A stretch of DNA of 28,430 nucleotides from UBA1189 sp045647345 (GTDB taxonomy: Bacteria > Bacteroidota > Bacteroidia > Bacteroidales > Bacteroidaceae): contig JAZRMG010000121.1 in assembly GCA_045647345.1 (NCBI GenBank), positions 1-28,430 on the forward strand, read 5' to 3'. Both the position numbers and the translations under genes were made by a program. Of this stretch, positions 27,395 to 28,430 are shown one piece after another. Within the stretch, counting starts at the first letter, position 1. Each line of letters opens with the position of its first letter. The notes under the pieces were generated by a model. It saw only the letters and a list, made by a program, of their open reading frames with translations, ran no database searches and was not told the origin of the DNA.

Positions 27395-27484
27395 ATTTAC
27401 TGCTGCCCAACAGTAAGGTTGCTGTTGCTCAAAGGCAACCTTGCTGTTGGGCAAGGGTAAGGTTGCCGTTGCCCAGCAGTAAAT
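27395..27484. repeat. Cluster of nested and competing hairpins
   Basis: The outer arms ATTTACTGCTG (27395-27405) and CAGCAGTAAAT (27474-27484) are perfect. Inside, 27406-27422 pairs with 27435-27451 over 17 bp with one mismatch. The central GGCAACCTT (27434-27442) can pair instead with AAGGTTGCC (27459-27467), so two inner stems exclude each other. Short motifs (AAGGTTGC, GTTGCCC, GCCCAACAG) recur in both orientations. Confidence 0.75.
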
Positions 27485-27590
27485 AAAAACAAACGTTCGT
27501 TTCAGGGAGTACGCATTACGAAATCATGTCAAACGATGTCTTATCACCATCTAATGACTGCAAATAGGCCGATATGGACATTCGTACGAG

Positions 27591-27644
27591 GTGTCCGCCA
27601 TTACAACATTCATATCCAGTTGTTTGTCATTTATTGGCGGACAC
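27591..27644. repeat. Inverted repeat, 10-bp perfect arms
   Basis: GTGTCCGCCA (27591-27600) and TGGCGGACAC (27635-27644) are perfect inverted repeats with a 34-bp A/T-rich spacer. They lie 107 bp from the recombinase stop codon. They could be recombinase or accessory-factor sites; nothing in the sequence proves it. Confidence 0.7.
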
Positions 27645-27750
27645 TGGCAGATAAATAAGCATCTTTATAATAGTAAATATATACGCGTGCACGCGCACGT
27701 GAAGGAAACTTCAATTCTCAATTGTCAATTAAACTTGTGTTACCCTTGTG

Positions 27751-28430
27751 CTACCGCTTTCGGCATTTCTTTAATTCCTTGACGATGGTTTGGTTGATGA
27801 CCTCACAATAGTTCATCGTGGTGCGCACATTTTTGTGTCCAAGCAGTTTCTGCACCGTGGTCACGCTCACACCCTGTGCAAGTAGCAGTGTGGCGTTGGT
27901 GTGTCGTGCCGAGTGAAACGAGAACCGTTTCCTGATCCCTGCATGGCGGGCTATTGCAAGCAACCGCTTGTCTACGGTAGAGTTTGCAGGCAAGTGAAAC
28001 AGCGTACTCATGTCATCCCTATATATATTTAAAAGGTGTAATGCCTTGCCTCCGAAGAGCAGGTCGATGGGCAAGCGCACTTCGGCTCCCGTTTTCTGCG
28101 TGGTGAGGTGCACCCACGTGTGCTCCGTGGTACACTGTATGTTGGCTGTCGTGAGCTGCACGAAATCGGAGTAACGCAACCCCGTGTAGCAGCAGAAGAG
28201 GAAGGCATCGCGCACCTGTTGCAATGGCTGGGGCAGCGGAGCATGCTCCAGTTTCTCCACCTCTAAGGGTGTGAGGTGGGTGTGCCGGAAAGGCTTGTGC
28301 CCTATGCGTCGCCGATGGAAGGGGTTATCCTCTTCGCGCATCAGCCCCTGCACGATGGCCGCATTCACATAGATGCGCAAGTGGGCGAGATGCTTGCCCA
28401 CCGTGTTGGTGTGATACCCACGTGATACCA
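27751..28430 (-). CDS. Tyrosine recombinase/integrase, C-terminal catalytic domain; N-terminus beyond window edge
   Basis: The frame is open through the right edge; about 225 C-terminal residues are visible. They start in the core-binding domain (SRGYHTNTVGKHLAHLRIYV, as in Bacteroidetes integrases). The GTG at 28401 is only an internal codon. All catalytic residues of the tyrosine recombinase domain are present in order: Arg in CCYTGLRYSDFVQL, Lys in LTTQKTGAEVRL, His-x-x-Arg in FHSARHTNATLLL, His in KLLGHKNVRTT, and the nucleophile Tyr in TTMNYCEV. The enzyme should therefore be active. The DNA is visibly more G/C-rich than the neighbouring genes, which suggests acquisition by transfer. It reads toward the truncated susC. 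It may be a shufflon-type invertase or the integrase at the end of a conjugative or mobilisable element. Confidence 0.93.
   Translation of the reverse strand, partial: VSRGYHTNTVGKHLAHLRIYVNAAIVQGLMREEDNPFHRRRIGHKPFRHTHLTPLEVEKLEHAPLPQPLQQVRDAFLFCCYTGLRYSDFVQLTTANIQCTTEHTWVHLTTQKTGAEVRLPIDLLFGGKALHLLNIYRDDMSTLFHLPANSTVDKRLLAIARHAGIRKRFSFHSARHTNATLLLAQGVSVTTVQKLLGHKNVRTTMNYCEVINQTIVKELKKCRKR

Larger units (their letters stand above)
27110..27750. other. Gene-free, inverted-repeat-rich region between truncated susC and the recombinase
   Basis: No credible coding sequence is present on either strand and I find no TAnnTTTG box reading into susC. The region holds, in order, an 11-bp inverted repeat (27267-27301), a cluster of alternative hairpins (27395-27484), a 10-bp inverted repeat (27591-27644), a 25-nt alternating purine-pyrimidine tract with a 12-bp perfect palindrome (27677-27701), and three 7-bp TCAATTN repeats (27711-27731). 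This density of dyad symmetry beside a tyrosine recombinase fits recombination sites, accessory binding sites or the end of a mobile element. Confidence 0.7.

Overview
The window looks like chromosomal DNA from a host-associated member of the Bacteroidales, probably Bacteroidaceae/Prevotellaceae-like. The evidence is a SusC/SusD pair, Bacteroidetes-type promoters with a TAnnTTTG -7 box, weak or absent Shine-Dalgarno sequences, and secreted proteins whose C-termini resemble type IX sorting domains. No rRNA, tRNA, CRISPR array or insertion sequence was recognised.

Layout, left to right. (1) 1-2131 (-): a secreted M60-like, mucin-type metallopeptidase that runs off the left edge, divergent from metF (2344-3297, +). 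(2) 3305-7092 (-): nhaA followed by a large TPR protein of unknown function. (3) 7352-14687 (-): an SLC13/DASS-type permease with two RCK_C domains, then a GH20 beta-hexosaminidase and a GH95 alpha-fucosidase with a long unusual N-terminal extension. The two hydrolases are 47 bp apart and look like one unit ending at a hairpin. (4) 14920-17563 (-): housekeeping genes pgk, a GNAT acetyltransferase and nth. pgk ends at a strong intrinsic terminator. (5) 17748-22059 (-): a giant multidomain M6 metallopeptidase followed 16 bp later by a small lipoprotein. The leader of this pair holds an ~84-bp tandem repeat carrying three candidate -7 boxes. (6) 22445-27106 (-): a SusD lipoprotein and a SusC transporter that lacks its signal peptide and most of its N-terminal carboxypeptidase-regulatory-like domain. 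(7) 27110-27750: a gene-free stretch rich in inverted repeats. (8) 27751-28430 (-): the C-terminal catalytic half of a tyrosine recombinase running off the right edge.

The common theme is foraging on host glycoprotein: M60 and M6 peptidases, an alpha-fucosidase, a beta-hexosaminidase and a SusCD importer suit mucin O-glycan or glycoprotein breakdown. The most interesting signal is the right end. A susC gene that has lost exactly its export and expression module lies next to a tyrosine recombinase and a cluster of palindromes. This fits either a recombinational expression-switching locus (SusC shufflon) with this copy in a silent state, or the scar of a mobile element inserted into susC. The window alone cannot separate the two.
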